Below are positions 45,374 through 53,753 of a DNA stretch of 64,000 nt, piece by piece. The stretch lies in NCBI RefSeq assembly GCF_030929495.1, contig NZ_JAVFWN010000013.1:124001-188000 (forward strand), given 5' to 3'. Below the pieces are notes generated by a model. That model made no database searches. It was given only the letters and a program-made list of their open reading frames with translations, and was not told where the DNA came from. Each line of letters begins with the position of its first letter. The first letter of the stretch is position 1. Origin of the DNA: Nocardioides sp. LHD-245. Its GTDB lineage: Bacteria; Actinomycetota; Actinomycetes; Propionibacteriales; Nocardioidaceae. The position numbers and the translations under genes were made by a program.

Positions 45374-46147
45374 TCATGGCACTGCTTGCCGCAGGTCGGC
45401 CTCGATCGACCGGCCGGCTCGTTGGAGGACGTCCACGAGCCGGAGCAGTTGCTGCGGGTCGTAGCGCACCGAGGGCATGGAGAGGGAGATGCCCGCGACC
45501 GTCCTGCGGTCGGCGTTGCGGACGGGTACGCCGATCGCGGTCACCCCGCGCTCCGACTCCTCACGATTGACGGCGAAGCCCTGCCGGCGGATCAGCTCGA
45601 GCTCGCGGACGAGTCGGGGGAGGTCCGGGACGTCGCTCTGCCCTGTCCCCGCGGTCTCGATGACCGCCGCGAGCTCGCCGGCGTCCAGCTCGGACAGCAG
45701 GAGGAGGCCGGCCGTCGTGCGGTGCGCCGGGAAGACCATGCCCTCGCGGGTGCCGACCCGCAAGGACTGCGGTGACTCGACCGAGGCGATGAACCGCGCT
45801 GTGGCCCCGACCCGGATCGCGACGTTGGCCGACTCCTGCACGACCTCGGCAAGGCGCTCGAGCGCTGGTAGCGCCGCGGCGCGCAGGCGGGCGGTGTCGG
45901 AGCGTGAGTGCGCGGCCAGCTCGAGGACCGGGCCGGCCCGGTAGGACTTGTCGGCGGCCTGCGCGGCGAAGTCGCGGTACACCAGCATCTGGAGCAGGCG
46001 ATGGGCGGTCGAGCGCGCTACGCCGAGCCGGGCCGCTGCCTCGGCGACCGTCAATCGGCCCTCCAGCTGAAGGACGGTGGCCAGCAGCAGGGCGTGATCC
46101 ACGCTCGCCACCGCGTAGACGGGCCGGTCCTTGGGCGTCTTGTCCAT
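45374..46147 (-). CDS. IclR family regulator of the gentisate operon
   Basis: A 257-residue protein with an N-terminal winged HTH (LTVAEAAARLGVARSTAHRLLQML) and a C-terminal GAF-like effector domain (GMVFPAHRTTAGLLLL, SERGVTAIGVPVRN). It is divergent from the gentisate 1,2-dioxygenase gene with 76 bp between the starts. TTCTG/CAGAA half-sites in that gap are likely its operator. An aromatic acid such as 3-hydroxybenzoate or gentisate is the expected effector, by analogy with PobR/PcaR-type IclR proteins. Confidence 0.92.
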   Translation of the reverse strand: MDKTPKDRPVYAVASVDHALLLATVLQLEGRLTVAEAAARLGVARSTAHRLLQMLVYRDFAAQAADKSYRAGPVLELAAHSRSDTARLRAAALPALERLAEVVQESANVAIRVGATARFIASVESPQSLRVGTREGMVFPAHRTTAGLLLLSELDAGELAAVIETAGTGQSDVPDLPRLVRELELIRRQGFAVNREESERGVTAIGVPVRNADRRTVAGISLSMPSVRYDPQQLLRLVDVLQRAGRSIEADLRQAVP

Positions 46148-46167
46148 CGCCGATCCTCGTTCTCCCG

Positions 46168-46195
46168 TTCTGCATCACAGAATCATGTGTTCTGT
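46168..46195. promoter_or_regulatory. IclR-type operator TTCTG-N5-CAGAA with extra half-site
   Basis: TTCTG (46168-46172) and CAGAA (46178-46182) are spaced by CATCA, followed by TTCTG (46190-46194). ACAGAA and TTCTGT also pair with a 7-bp spacer. The same TTCTGCATCWCAGAA site recurs at the second IclR gene (52508-52522). Confidence 0.65.
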
Positions 46196-46223
46196 TGTGC
46201 GGTCAAGGGTGCACGGTCCTCGC

Positions 46224-47363
46224 ATGACCCGAACCGACCATCCCGTCCGGCTGACCGCGGTGGCAGCCCCGGACCAACCCGCTGTCAGCCCTGACCTCGA
46301 CCGGCTCTACCGCGGCTTCGAGAGGGAGCTCCTGGTCCCCCTCTGGACCGAGATCGGCGACCTGATGCCGGCGCACCCCCGCTCGGGGGCGACGCCGCAT
46401 CGCTGGGAGTGGGACCACCTGGTCCGGCTCGCGGCGCAGGCCGGCGAGCTGGTGCCGGTCGGCCGAGGGGGCGAGCGCCGCGCGATCGCGCTGGCCAACC
46501 CGGGGCTCGGCGGGCGGCCCTTCGCCACACCGACCCTGTGGGCCGCGATCCAGTACCTCATGCCCGGCGAGGACGCGCCGGAGCACCGGCACACCCAGCA
46601 CGCCTTCCGCTTCGTGGTCGAGGGCTCCGGGGTGTGGACCGTCGTCGGCGGCGACGCGGTGCCCATGAACCGCGGCGACTTCCTGCCCCAGGCCGGCTGG
46701 AACTGGCACGCGCACCACAACGCGACCGATCGCCCGATGGCCTGGATCGACGGCCTCGACATCCCGTTCCAGTACGCCACCGAGGCGCAGTTCTTCGAGT
46801 TCGGCCGCGACGAGATCGGCGATGCCGAGCGGATCACGCCCGAGCGCTCCCGCTCCGAGCGGCTCTGGGGACACCCCGGTCTGCGGCCGGTCGGCGTGGG
46901 TGAGCTGACGCCGGGCTCACCCTTGCTGGCCTACAAGTGGGAGCACACCGATCGCGCACTGGCCGACCAGCTCGCCGTCGAGCGCGAGGGCTTCGGTGGC
47001 ACCGTCGAGCCCGGGCACGCCGCCGTCCGCTACACCGACCCCGCCACCGGACGCGACGTCCTGCCGACGATCCGCGCCGAGATGCACCGCGTCGCGCGCG
47101 GCGCCGAGACCGCGCCGGTGCGCGAGACCGGATCCAGCGTCTACCAGGTCTTCGACGGCTCCGGCACGGTCACCGTCGGCGACCACACCTGGTCGGTGAG
47201 CCGCGGCGACCTCTTCGTCGTGCCTTCCTGGCTCCCGTTCTCCGCCCGCTCCGAGGCAGGGACGACGGACTCCGACTCCGGCTCGCTCGACCTCTTCCGC
47301 TTCAGCGACGCGCCCGTGTTCGAGGCGCTCCAGCTCGACCGCACCCGGAAGGACGCCCGATGA
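46224..47363 (+). CDS. Gentisate 1,2-dioxygenase
   Basis: A 379-residue bicupin. The metal site in the first cupin is EHRHTQHAFRFVVEG (His121, His123) with WHAHHN (His162/164), and a second cupin lies near residues 285-365. It opens gentisate to maleylpyruvate using Fe(II) and O2. The ATG at 46224 follows no clear ribosome binding site. It is the first gene of a four-gene gentisate operon with 4-bp or 1-bp overlaps to the next two genes. Confidence 0.93.
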   Translation: MTRTDHPVRLTAVAAPDQPAVSPDLDRLYRGFERELLVPLWTEIGDLMPAHPRSGATPHRWEWDHLVRLAAQAGELVPVGRGGERRAIALANPGLGGRPFATPTLWAAIQYLMPGEDAPEHRHTQHAFRFVVEGSGVWTVVGGDAVPMNRGDFLPQAGWNWHAHHNATDRPMAWIDGLDIPFQYATEAQFFEFGRDEIGDAERITPERSRSERLWGHPGLRPVGVGELTPGSPLLAYKWEHTDRALADQLAVEREGFGGTVEPGHAAVRYTDPATGRDVLPTIRAEMHRVARGAETAPVRETGSSVYQVFDGSGTVTVGDHTWSVSRGDLFVVPSWLPFSARSEAGTTDSDSGSLDLFRFSDAPVFEALQLDRTRKDAR

Positions 47364-48187
47364 CCAGGCTCGCCACCCTCCGCACCCCCGCCGGCACCCG
47401 CGCCGTGCGGCTCGACGGCGACGTCCACGTCGACCTCGGGTACGCCGACGTGGGCGCCTACCTCGCCGCGGGCTCGCCGCCCGTGCCGGCCGACGCCGTG
47501 ACCCACCCGGTCGAGGACGCGGACTTCGCGCCCGTCGTACCGCACCCGGCGAAGGTGATCTGCGTCGGCCACAACTACACGAACCACATCAAGGAGATGG
47601 GCCGCGAGCTGCCGTCGTACCCGACGCTGTTCGTGAAGTTCGCCGACTCCCTGGTCGGCGCTCACGACGACATCGCGAAGCCGGCGGAGACCGACGCGCT
47701 CGACTGGGAGGTCGAGCTGGTCGTGGTGGTCGGCACCGAGGTGCGCCGGGCGAGCGAGGCCGAGGCGGCCGCCGCGGTCGCCGGCTTCACGATCATGAAC
47801 GACATCTCCGTGCGCGACTGGCAGTTCCGCACCGTCGAGTGGACGCAGGGCAAGGCCTGGGACGCGACCACCCCGGTCGGCCCCTACCTCGTCACCCCCG
47901 ACGAGCTGCCCGGCGGCCTCCGGCCGGCGCTCGAGGTGAGCACGACCGTCGACGGGCAGGTGATGCAGCGTGACGACACCGCGACGCTGCTCTTCGACCC
48001 GGTCGCGTTGGTGCAGTACGTCTCGACACTGACCCGGCTGCGGCCCGGCGACCTGATCGCCACCGGTACGCCGGCCGGCGTCGGCCACGCCCGGGACCCG
48101 AAGGTCCACCTCGCGCCGGGCCAGACCGTGGTCACCGCGATCGACGGCCTCGGGTCCTGCGTCAACCGCATCGTCGAGGACGCGTGA
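47360..48187 (+). CDS. Fumarylpyruvate hydrolase (FAH family)
   Basis: A 275-residue FAH-fold enzyme with the core VICVGHNYTNHIKEMG, KFADSLVG, metal ligands in DWEVELVVVVG and GTPAGVGHARDP. It hydrolyses fumarylpyruvate to fumarate and pyruvate, the last step of the gentisate route, as judged by its position between the dioxygenase and the isomerase genes. The ATG overlaps the dioxygenase stop. Confidence 0.92.
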   Translation: MTRLATLRTPAGTRAVRLDGDVHVDLGYADVGAYLAAGSPPVPADAVTHPVEDADFAPVVPHPAKVICVGHNYTNHIKEMGRELPSYPTLFVKFADSLVGAHDDIAKPAETDALDWEVELVVVVGTEVRRASEAEAAAAVAGFTIMNDISVRDWQFRTVEWTQGKAWDATTPVGPYLVTPDELPGGLRPALEVSTTVDGQVMQRDDTATLLFDPVALVQYVSTLTRLRPGDLIATGTPAGVGHARDPKVHLAPGQTVVTAIDGLGSCVNRIVEDA

Positions 48188-48810
48188 TGGGCCACAGCGC
48201 TGACGACGCGCGCCGCTGGATGGCCCTCGGTGAGCAGCTCGTGGCCGACGCGGTGGCCGGGCTCGACGAGGACGGCTTCGGGGCGGCCACGCTGCTCCCC
48301 GGCTGGACCCGCCGGCATCTGGTCGCCCACCTCGCCGGCAACGCCGAGGCCCTCGCCCACCTGGTCACCTGGGCGGCGACCGGTGTGGAGACGCCGATGT
48401 ACGCCTCGCCCGACGAGCGCGCCGCGGGCATCGCGCGCGGTGCGCTCCTGTCCGGAGCCGACCTCGCCGCCTGGGAGCGGCGCTCGGCCACGGCCCTCGC
48501 CGGCGGTCTCGCCGGACTGACCGAGGACCGGTGGAGCCATGAGGTCCGCACCGTCCAGGGCCGGTCGCTTCCGGCGACCGAGATCCCCTGGCTGCGGGCC
48601 CGCGAAGTGCTGGTGCACGCCGTCGACCTCGACACCGGCATCGCCTTCGCCGACCTGCCCGCCGACTTCCTGGACGCGCTGGTCACCGACGTCACCGCCA
48701 AGCGCGGCGACGTCCCGCACGTCACGGGACCGCTCCCCGAGGTGGCCGCCTGGCTGGCTGGGCGCCCGCACACCCTGACCGACGCCCCGGACCTCGGTCC
48801 GTGGCTGTGA
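48187..48810 (+). CDS. Mycothiol-dependent maleylpyruvate isomerase
   Basis: A 207-residue DinB-fold protein. His48, Glu140 and His144 lie exactly four residues before the zinc ligands known in the Corynebacterium glutamicum enzyme (His52, Glu144, His148). GWTRRHLVAHLAGNAEAL and REVLVHAVDL are the surrounding motifs. It converts maleylpyruvate to fumarylpyruvate with mycothiol, which supports an actinobacterial host. It overlaps the hydrolase by 1 bp (TGATG). Confidence 0.92.
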   Translation: MGHSADDARRWMALGEQLVADAVAGLDEDGFGAATLLPGWTRRHLVAHLAGNAEALAHLVTWAATGVETPMYASPDERAAGIARGALLSGADLAAWERRSATALAGGLAGLTEDRWSHEVRTVQGRSLPATEIPWLRAREVLVHAVDLDTGIAFADLPADFLDALVTDVTAKRGDVPHVTGPLPEVAAWLAGRPHTLTDAPDLGPWL

Positions 48811-48820
48811 GGAGGACCTG

Positions 48821-50068
48821 ATGACTCTCGACGCGATCGTCGTCGGTGGCGGCATCGGCGGTCTGAGCACCGCCTTCGCCCTGACCCGGATCGGCCTGTC
48901 CGTGCGCGTGCTGGAGCAGGCACCCGCCTTCGGCGAAGTCGGTGCGGGCATCCAGCTGGCGCCCAACTGCACGCGCATCCTCGACGACTACGGCCTCCTC
49001 GACGAGGCCAAGGCACTGGGCGTCGTACCCACGGCCATGGTGATGCGCGACGCCGTCGACGCGACCGAGCTGACCCGTCTCGACCTGGTCGGCCTGGAAC
49101 GGCGCTACGGCTTCCCCTATCTCGTGATCCACCGCAGCGATCTGCACAGCCTGTTCCTGCGCGCCTGTGAGCGAGTCGGGGTGGACCTCGTGACCGACGC
49201 CCACGTCACGGCCTACGAGAAGACTGCAGGCGGAGCGCGGGTCACCCTCGCCGACGGTACGACGCAGGAGGCACCGGTCGTCATCGCGGCCGACGGCCTG
49301 CACTCGGTGGCCCGCGCCCTGCTCGTGGACGACGAGCCGGTGTCGTCGGCCTATGTCGCCTACCGCGGCACGGTGCCGGTGGCCGAGACCGCCGGCCGCC
49401 CGGTCGACCTGTCCGAGGTCGTCGTGTACGTCGGGCCGGGCTGCCACTTCGTGCACTACGGCCTGCGCGGCGGCGAGCTGCTCAACCAGGTCGCCGTCTT
49501 CGAGTCGCCGAAGGCACGCGCCGGCGAGGACGACTGGGGCACGCCCGACGAGCTCGACGCCGCCTTCGACGGCACGTGTGCCGCCGTCCGGGACGGCATC
49601 CCGCACATGTGGCGTGACAAGTGGTGGCGGATGTACGACCGGGACCCGATCCTGACCTGGGTCCACGGCCGGATAGCGCTCCTCGGCGACGCGGCGCACC
49701 CGCCACTCCAGTACATGGCGCAGGGCGCGATCATGGCGATCGAGGACGGCTGGGTGCTCTCCGAGCACGTCGCCGGGCTCCGCGGCGCCCGGGGCGAGGT
49801 GGACTGGGACGCGGCCCTGGCTGCCTACGAGGCGGTCCGGCCCGAGCACTGCCGGCGGGTGGTCAGCACCGCTCGGGCGTGGGGCGAGCTGTGGCACCTC
49901 GACGGGCTCGCGCGCGAGCAGCGCAACGCGCTGCTGCGGGGGCGCGACGTGCACGACTACAGCTACACCGACTGGGTCTACGGTCCGACCGCGCTGGTGC
50001 CGGAGGACGAGCCCCCGATGTTCCCGGTCGTACCGCTCTCCGGTGTCGAGGTCGGCTCGGCTCGGTAG
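48821..50068 (+). CDS. 3-hydroxybenzoate 6-hydroxylase-like FAD monooxygenase
   Basis: A 415-residue class A flavoprotein hydroxylase with GGGIGG (9-14), the DG motif in VVIAADGLHS and the GD motif in ALLGDAAHPPLQYMAQGA. It has the typical length and C-terminal extension of 3-hydroxybenzoate 6-hydroxylases/salicylate hydroxylase-like enzymes. GGAGGA precedes the ATG. Downstream of the gentisate ring-cleavage genes, it most likely makes gentisate from 3-hydroxybenzoate; salicylate as substrate cannot be excluded. Confidence 0.9.
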   Translation: MTLDAIVVGGGIGGLSTAFALTRIGLSVRVLEQAPAFGEVGAGIQLAPNCTRILDDYGLLDEAKALGVVPTAMVMRDAVDATELTRLDLVGLERRYGFPYLVIHRSDLHSLFLRACERVGVDLVTDAHVTAYEKTAGGARVTLADGTTQEAPVVIAADGLHSVARALLVDDEPVSSAYVAYRGTVPVAETAGRPVDLSEVVVYVGPGCHFVHYGLRGGELLNQVAVFESPKARAGEDDWGTPDELDAAFDGTCAAVRDGIPHMWRDKWWRMYDRDPILTWVHGRIALLGDAAHPPLQYMAQGAIMAIEDGWVLSEHVAGLRGARGEVDWDAALAAYEAVRPEHCRRVVSTARAWGELWHLDGLAREQRNALLRGRDVHDYSYTDWVYGPTALVPEDEPPMFPVVPLSGVEVGSAR

Positions 50069-50174
50069 TGCCGAACTTCTGCGATGGGGAAAGTGCTCCA
50101 CTTCGGATTCTGCTCTACGCGAGAGTGGGGATGGCGGCGGGCACCCGGTCCGGCGCCGGCCCGTGGAGGAAGAG

Positions 50175-51689
50175 ATGAACCGATCGATCACCGTCGCCGA
50201 GAGCGGCACCACTGCCCGAGCTGCCCGCGCCGCCGAGATCGCCACGCTGGTCGAGCGCGACTGGCGGCTGCTGATCGGTGGCGAGCTGGTCCCGGCCGAG
50301 GCCGGGGCGAGGTTCACGGTGAGCGATCCGTTCACGCAGCAGCCGATCGTCGACGTCCCCGACGCGTCGCTGGCCGACGTCGACCGCGCGGTTGCGGCGG
50401 CCGAAGCCGCACTGCCCGGCTGGCGGGCCACGCCGGCCCTGGAACGCGCCGCTCTCGTCCGCCGCTTCGCGGACCTGGTCGAGGAGCACGGCGAGGAGTT
50501 GGCGCTTCTCGACACGATCGACGCGGGCTCGCCGATCTCGAACGCCCGCTTCGACGTCGAGATCGCACTCGGCCAGATGCGCATGTACGCCGGGTTCGCG
50601 CTGGAGATGAAGGGCGCGACCATCCCGGCGAGCGAGAACCTGCATCTCACCGTGCGCGAGCCGGTCGGCGTGGTCGCGAAGATCTTCCCCTACAACCACC
50701 CGTTGATGTTCGCCTGCCGGATGGTCGCGCCGCTGGTGGCCGGGAACCCGGTGATCGCCAAGCCGCCGGAGGCGGCGCCGCTCTCGACGCTGCGCCTGGC
50801 CGAGCTGGCCGACGAGGTGTTCCCTCCCGGCGTGGTCAACGTCGTCGTCGGCGACGGGCCCGCGGTGCCGGACCGGCTGGTGCGGCACCCGGCGGTGCGC
50901 AGGATCGGCTTCATCGGCTCCGAGCCGACCGGCCGGGCGATCCAGCGCGCTGCCGCCGAGAGCGGCGTCAAGCACGTCACGCTCGAGCTCGGCGGCAAGA
51001 ACGCGATGGTCGTCTTCGACGATGCCGACCTGGAGAAGGCAGCGGCCGGCGCGGTCGCCGGCATGAACTTCACCTGGTCCGGACAGTCCTGCGGGTCCAA
51101 CTCCCGGTTGCTCGTGCACCGCTCCCTGCACGACAGGCTGGTCGAGCGCGTCATCGAGCTGGTCGAGGCGCGCACCATCGGTGATCCACTCGACGAGAGC
51201 TCCGAGCAGGGGACGATGATCAACCGCACCCAGTTCGACAAGGCCATGTCCTACGTCGACATCGCGCTCGCCGAAGGTGCCGTGGTCCGCACGGGCGGAG
51301 GGCGGCCCGACGGTCCGGAGTTCGAGGACGCGCTCTTCGTGGCCCCGACCGTGCTGGTCGATGTCAGCCCGGGGGCGCGGATCGCGCGCGAGGAGGTCTT
51401 CGGGCCGTTGCTCTCGGTGATCCCCTTCGACACCGAGGAGGAGGCGGTCGCGATCGCCAACGGCGTCGAGTACGGCCTGACCGGCAGCGTGTGGACCAAG
51501 GACCTGGACCGCGCGGTGCGTGTCGCGCGCGCCCTGGAGGCCGGCTTCGTGTGGGTCAACGGCTCGACCCAGCACTTCCCCAACGTCCCGTACGGCGGCG
51601 TGAAGGCCTCGGGCGTCGGCGGCAAGGAGGAGTGCCTCGAGGAGCTGTTGTCCTACACCGAGGAGAAGGTCATCAACATCATGACGTGA
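50175..51689 (+). CDS. Aldehyde dehydrogenase linked to the gentisate operon
   Basis: A 504-residue ALDH with FPYNHPL, KPPEAAP, LELGGKN (Glu), a Cys in WSGQSCGSNSR and EEVFGPL. GGAGGA (50165-50170) precedes the ATG. The 106-bp gap before it contains TTCTG half-sites like the IclR operator and may hold a second promoter. It could oxidise a hydroxybenzaldehyde to 3-hydroxybenzoate and so feed the pathway. It converges with the second IclR gene. Confidence 0.9.
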   Translation: MNRSITVAESGTTARAARAAEIATLVERDWRLLIGGELVPAEAGARFTVSDPFTQQPIVDVPDASLADVDRAVAAAEAALPGWRATPALERAALVRRFADLVEEHGEELALLDTIDAGSPISNARFDVEIALGQMRMYAGFALEMKGATIPASENLHLTVREPVGVVAKIFPYNHPLMFACRMVAPLVAGNPVIAKPPEAAPLSTLRLAELADEVFPPGVVNVVVGDGPAVPDRLVRHPAVRRIGFIGSEPTGRAIQRAAAESGVKHVTLELGGKNAMVVFDDADLEKAAAGAVAGMNFTWSGQSCGSNSRLLVHRSLHDRLVERVIELVEARTIGDPLDESSEQGTMINRTQFDKAMSYVDIALAEGAVVRTGGGRPDGPEFEDALFVAPTVLVDVSPGARIAREEVFGPLLSVIPFDTEEEAVAIANGVEYGLTGSVWTKDLDRAVRVARALEAGFVWVNGSTQHFPNVPYGGVKASGVGGKEECLEELLSYTEEKVINIMT

Positions 51690-51723
51690 CCGCTCCCGGC
51701 GGGTCCCCGGCCTCGCTGGGCCC

Positions 51724-52515
51724 TCAGAGGCCCAGAGCGGCCACGTCCAGCTGCAGGTCGTGCTGGCTGGCCATGATCAGCTGGATCGACTCCGGCGCCA
51801 GGAGCTCGGCGAACCGGGCGGAGGGTGCCGAGATCGACATCGAGGCGATGGCGCGACCCGTGCCGTCGCGCAGGGGTACGGCGACCGCGCTGACCCCCTT
51901 CTCGGTCTGCTGGTTGGTGGTGGCGAAGCCGTTGCGCCGGCAGGCCCTGACCTCGCGCATCAGCACGCTGAGCTGCTGGTCGCTGAGGGCGTCGCCCATC
52001 GCCGCCGCGCCCGGGCTCCGGTAGAGCTGGCGCAGCGTGTCGTCCGGCAGGTCGGCGAGGAGGGCCTTGCCGCCGGCCGACGTGCTGGCCGGCAGCACCG
52101 CGCCCATCCGCGAGACGATGCGCAGAGTCCGGTTGCCCTCCTGGCTGAACAGGAAGTGGATCTTGGTGCCGACGCGCACCACGAGGTTGGCCGTCTCACC
52201 CGTGCGATTGGACAGCAGCTCCAGGTGCGGAACGGCGACGTCGCGCAGCTGTCGTGTCCACGAGAGCCCGACCGGGCCGACGCCCAGGGCCGGTCCCGGG
52301 CGGTAGGCCTTCGATTCGTCCTGCACGGCGAACCCGTGGAAGACGAGCATCGACATCAGGCGGTGGACGGTCGACTCGGCGACCTCGAGATCGCGGGCGG
52401 CCGTCCGCAGTCGCAGCTCGCCGTGGTCGCGCAGCATCTGGATCAGCCGCAGTGCTCGATCGACGGAGGACACCATGTAGGCCGGCACCTCGCGCGCCTT
52501 CTCCGGCTTCTGCAT
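51724..52515 (-). CDS. IclR family regulator of the transporter/carboxylase operon
   Basis: A 263-residue IclR protein. The winged HTH is LRLRTAARDLEVAESTVHRLM and the effector domain includes GAVLPASTSAGGKALLADL and TEKGVSAVAVPLRDG. The ATG at 52515 lies inside the operator palindrome (52508-52522) and directly after a -10-like GATACT on the minus strand. The mRNA may therefore be leaderless and shut off by the protein itself. A later Met (MVSSVDRAL) is an alternative start. It is divergent from the permease gene at 52690. Confidence 0.9.
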   Translation of the reverse strand: MQKPEKAREVPAYMVSSVDRALRLIQMLRDHGELRLRTAARDLEVAESTVHRLMSMLVFHGFAVQDESKAYRPGPALGVGPVGLSWTRQLRDVAVPHLELLSNRTGETANLVVRVGTKIHFLFSQEGNRTLRIVSRMGAVLPASTSAGGKALLADLPDDTLRQLYRSPGAAAMGDALSDQQLSVLMREVRACRRNGFATTNQQTEKGVSAVAVPLRDGTGRAIASMSISAPSARFAELLAPESIQLIMASQHDLQLDVAALGL

Positions 52516-52542
52516 CTCAGAAGTATCTGGTCCTTGTTTCTG
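52508..52542. promoter_or_regulatory. IclR-type operator matching the gentisate operator
   Basis: CTTCTG and CAGAAG form a 6-bp dyad around CATCT, with another TTCTG at 52538-52542. The central 15 bp differ from the 46168 site only at one spacer base. It covers the IclR start codon. Confidence 0.65.
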
Positions 52543-52569
52543 CAACGCAACACAGTTGAGGAACAAGGC

Positions 52570-52583
52570 GTGACGGGCGTCAC
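52570..52583. promoter_or_regulatory. Crp/GlxR-like dyad
   Basis: GTGA-N6-TCAC (GTGAC at 52570, GTCAC at 52579) has the Crp half-site spacing. It lies 107 bp upstream of the permease start, where an activator could act. The flanking T and A of the full consensus are missing. Confidence 0.35.
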
Positions 52584-52689
52584 TCGAAGGGCCGGCCGAC
52601 TGGTCGCTGTCCCCGAACCGCACCGAGAGCGCCCTCTCGGGACCCACCGCCACGGGTGGACGACCGCCCGTGCCCAGGAAGGAAGCTCG

Positions 52690-53712
52690 ATGACCGACAC
52701 CCTGCAGCGGCCCGGCCAAGGCGTCCCGAGCGTGGCGCGGCCACGTCGTCCCGCCGTCCGCTGGCGCTCGCTCGGCTACCGCTACGGCATCGTCGCGGTC
52801 TGGGCGATCGAGATCGCCGTGTTCGCGGTACTCGCCCCGGACAGCTTCCCCACCGCCGCCAACATCACCTCGCTGCTCAGCTCGCAGGCGGTTCTGCTCC
52901 TGCTCGCGCTGGCGCTGGTGCCGACCCTGGTCACCGGCGAGATCGATCTCTCCATCGCCGGGACCATGACCATGGCGGCCACGGTCGCGGCCCAGCTGAA
53001 CGCGGTCGAGGGCCTCAACGTGTGGCTGGCGGTGGCCTGCGGCCTGGGCGCCGCCGTGGCGGTCGGGCTGGTCAACGCCTTCCTGGCCGTCAAGGTCGGC
53101 GTCGAGAGCATCATCGTCACCCTCGGCATGGGCACGCTGCTGGTCGGCCTCTCGGTCTGGCTGAGCGACTCCCTCACCATCAGCGGAGTCTCGCCCGACC
53201 TGGGGAACCTGCTCAACACCCAGTTGGCACGGGTCAACACCGCGTTCTACCTCGCGATCGGGGTGGGCATCGTGATGTGGTTCGTCTACCGCCACACGGT
53301 GTTCGGCCGGGGCGCGGTCTTCGTCGGCAAGAACGCCGAGGTGGCCCGCCTCTCGGGCCTCCCCGTCGCCCGGATCAAGGTGCTCAGCTTCGTCGGCACC
53401 GCCTTCCTCGCCGGCGCCGCGGGCATCGTCGTCATCGGCATCGCCGGGGGACTCCAACCCACGTCGCTCCAGACCCTGCTGCTGCCCGCCTTCGCCGCGG
53501 CCTTCCTCGGCTCCGCCGTCGTCGAGCCCGGCACGTCCAACCCGATCGGCACCATGATCGCCGTCATCTTCCTCGCGACCGGGATCAGCGGACTCGTGCT
53601 CGTCGGTCTCGACCCCTGGATCCGCGACGTCTTCTACGGCGCCGCTGTGGTCGTCGCCGTCACCGTCTCGCGGCTCGCCGCGATGGCCGCCCCGTCGGCG
53701 GGGCGGCCGTGA
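52690..53712 (+). CDS. ABC transporter permease (RbsC-type)
   Basis: A 340-residue membrane protein with eight to ten hydrophobic segments and the family region GEIDLSIAGTMTMAATVAAQ. GGAAGGAA precedes the ATG. It heads an operon permease-SBP-ATPase-carboxylase-dehydrogenase-aldolase. The gene order differs from the first transporter (SBP-ATPase-permease), so the two sets are not a recent duplicate of one another. Confidence 0.92.
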   Translation: MTDTLQRPGQGVPSVARPRRPAVRWRSLGYRYGIVAVWAIEIAVFAVLAPDSFPTAANITSLLSSQAVLLLLALALVPTLVTGEIDLSIAGTMTMAATVAAQLNAVEGLNVWLAVACGLGAAVAVGLVNAFLAVKVGVESIIVTLGMGTLLVGLSVWLSDSLTISGVSPDLGNLLNTQLARVNTAFYLAIGVGIVMWFVYRHTVFGRGAVFVGKNAEVARLSGLPVARIKVLSFVGTAFLAGAAGIVVIGIAGGLQPTSLQTLLLPAFAAAFLGSAVVEPGTSNPIGTMIAVIFLATGISGLVLVGLDPWIRDVFYGAAVVVAVTVSRLAAMAAPSAGRP

Positions 53713-53753
53713 GCTCGGGCTCCCCCTCATCCTCGAACCCCAAGGAGAAGTCG

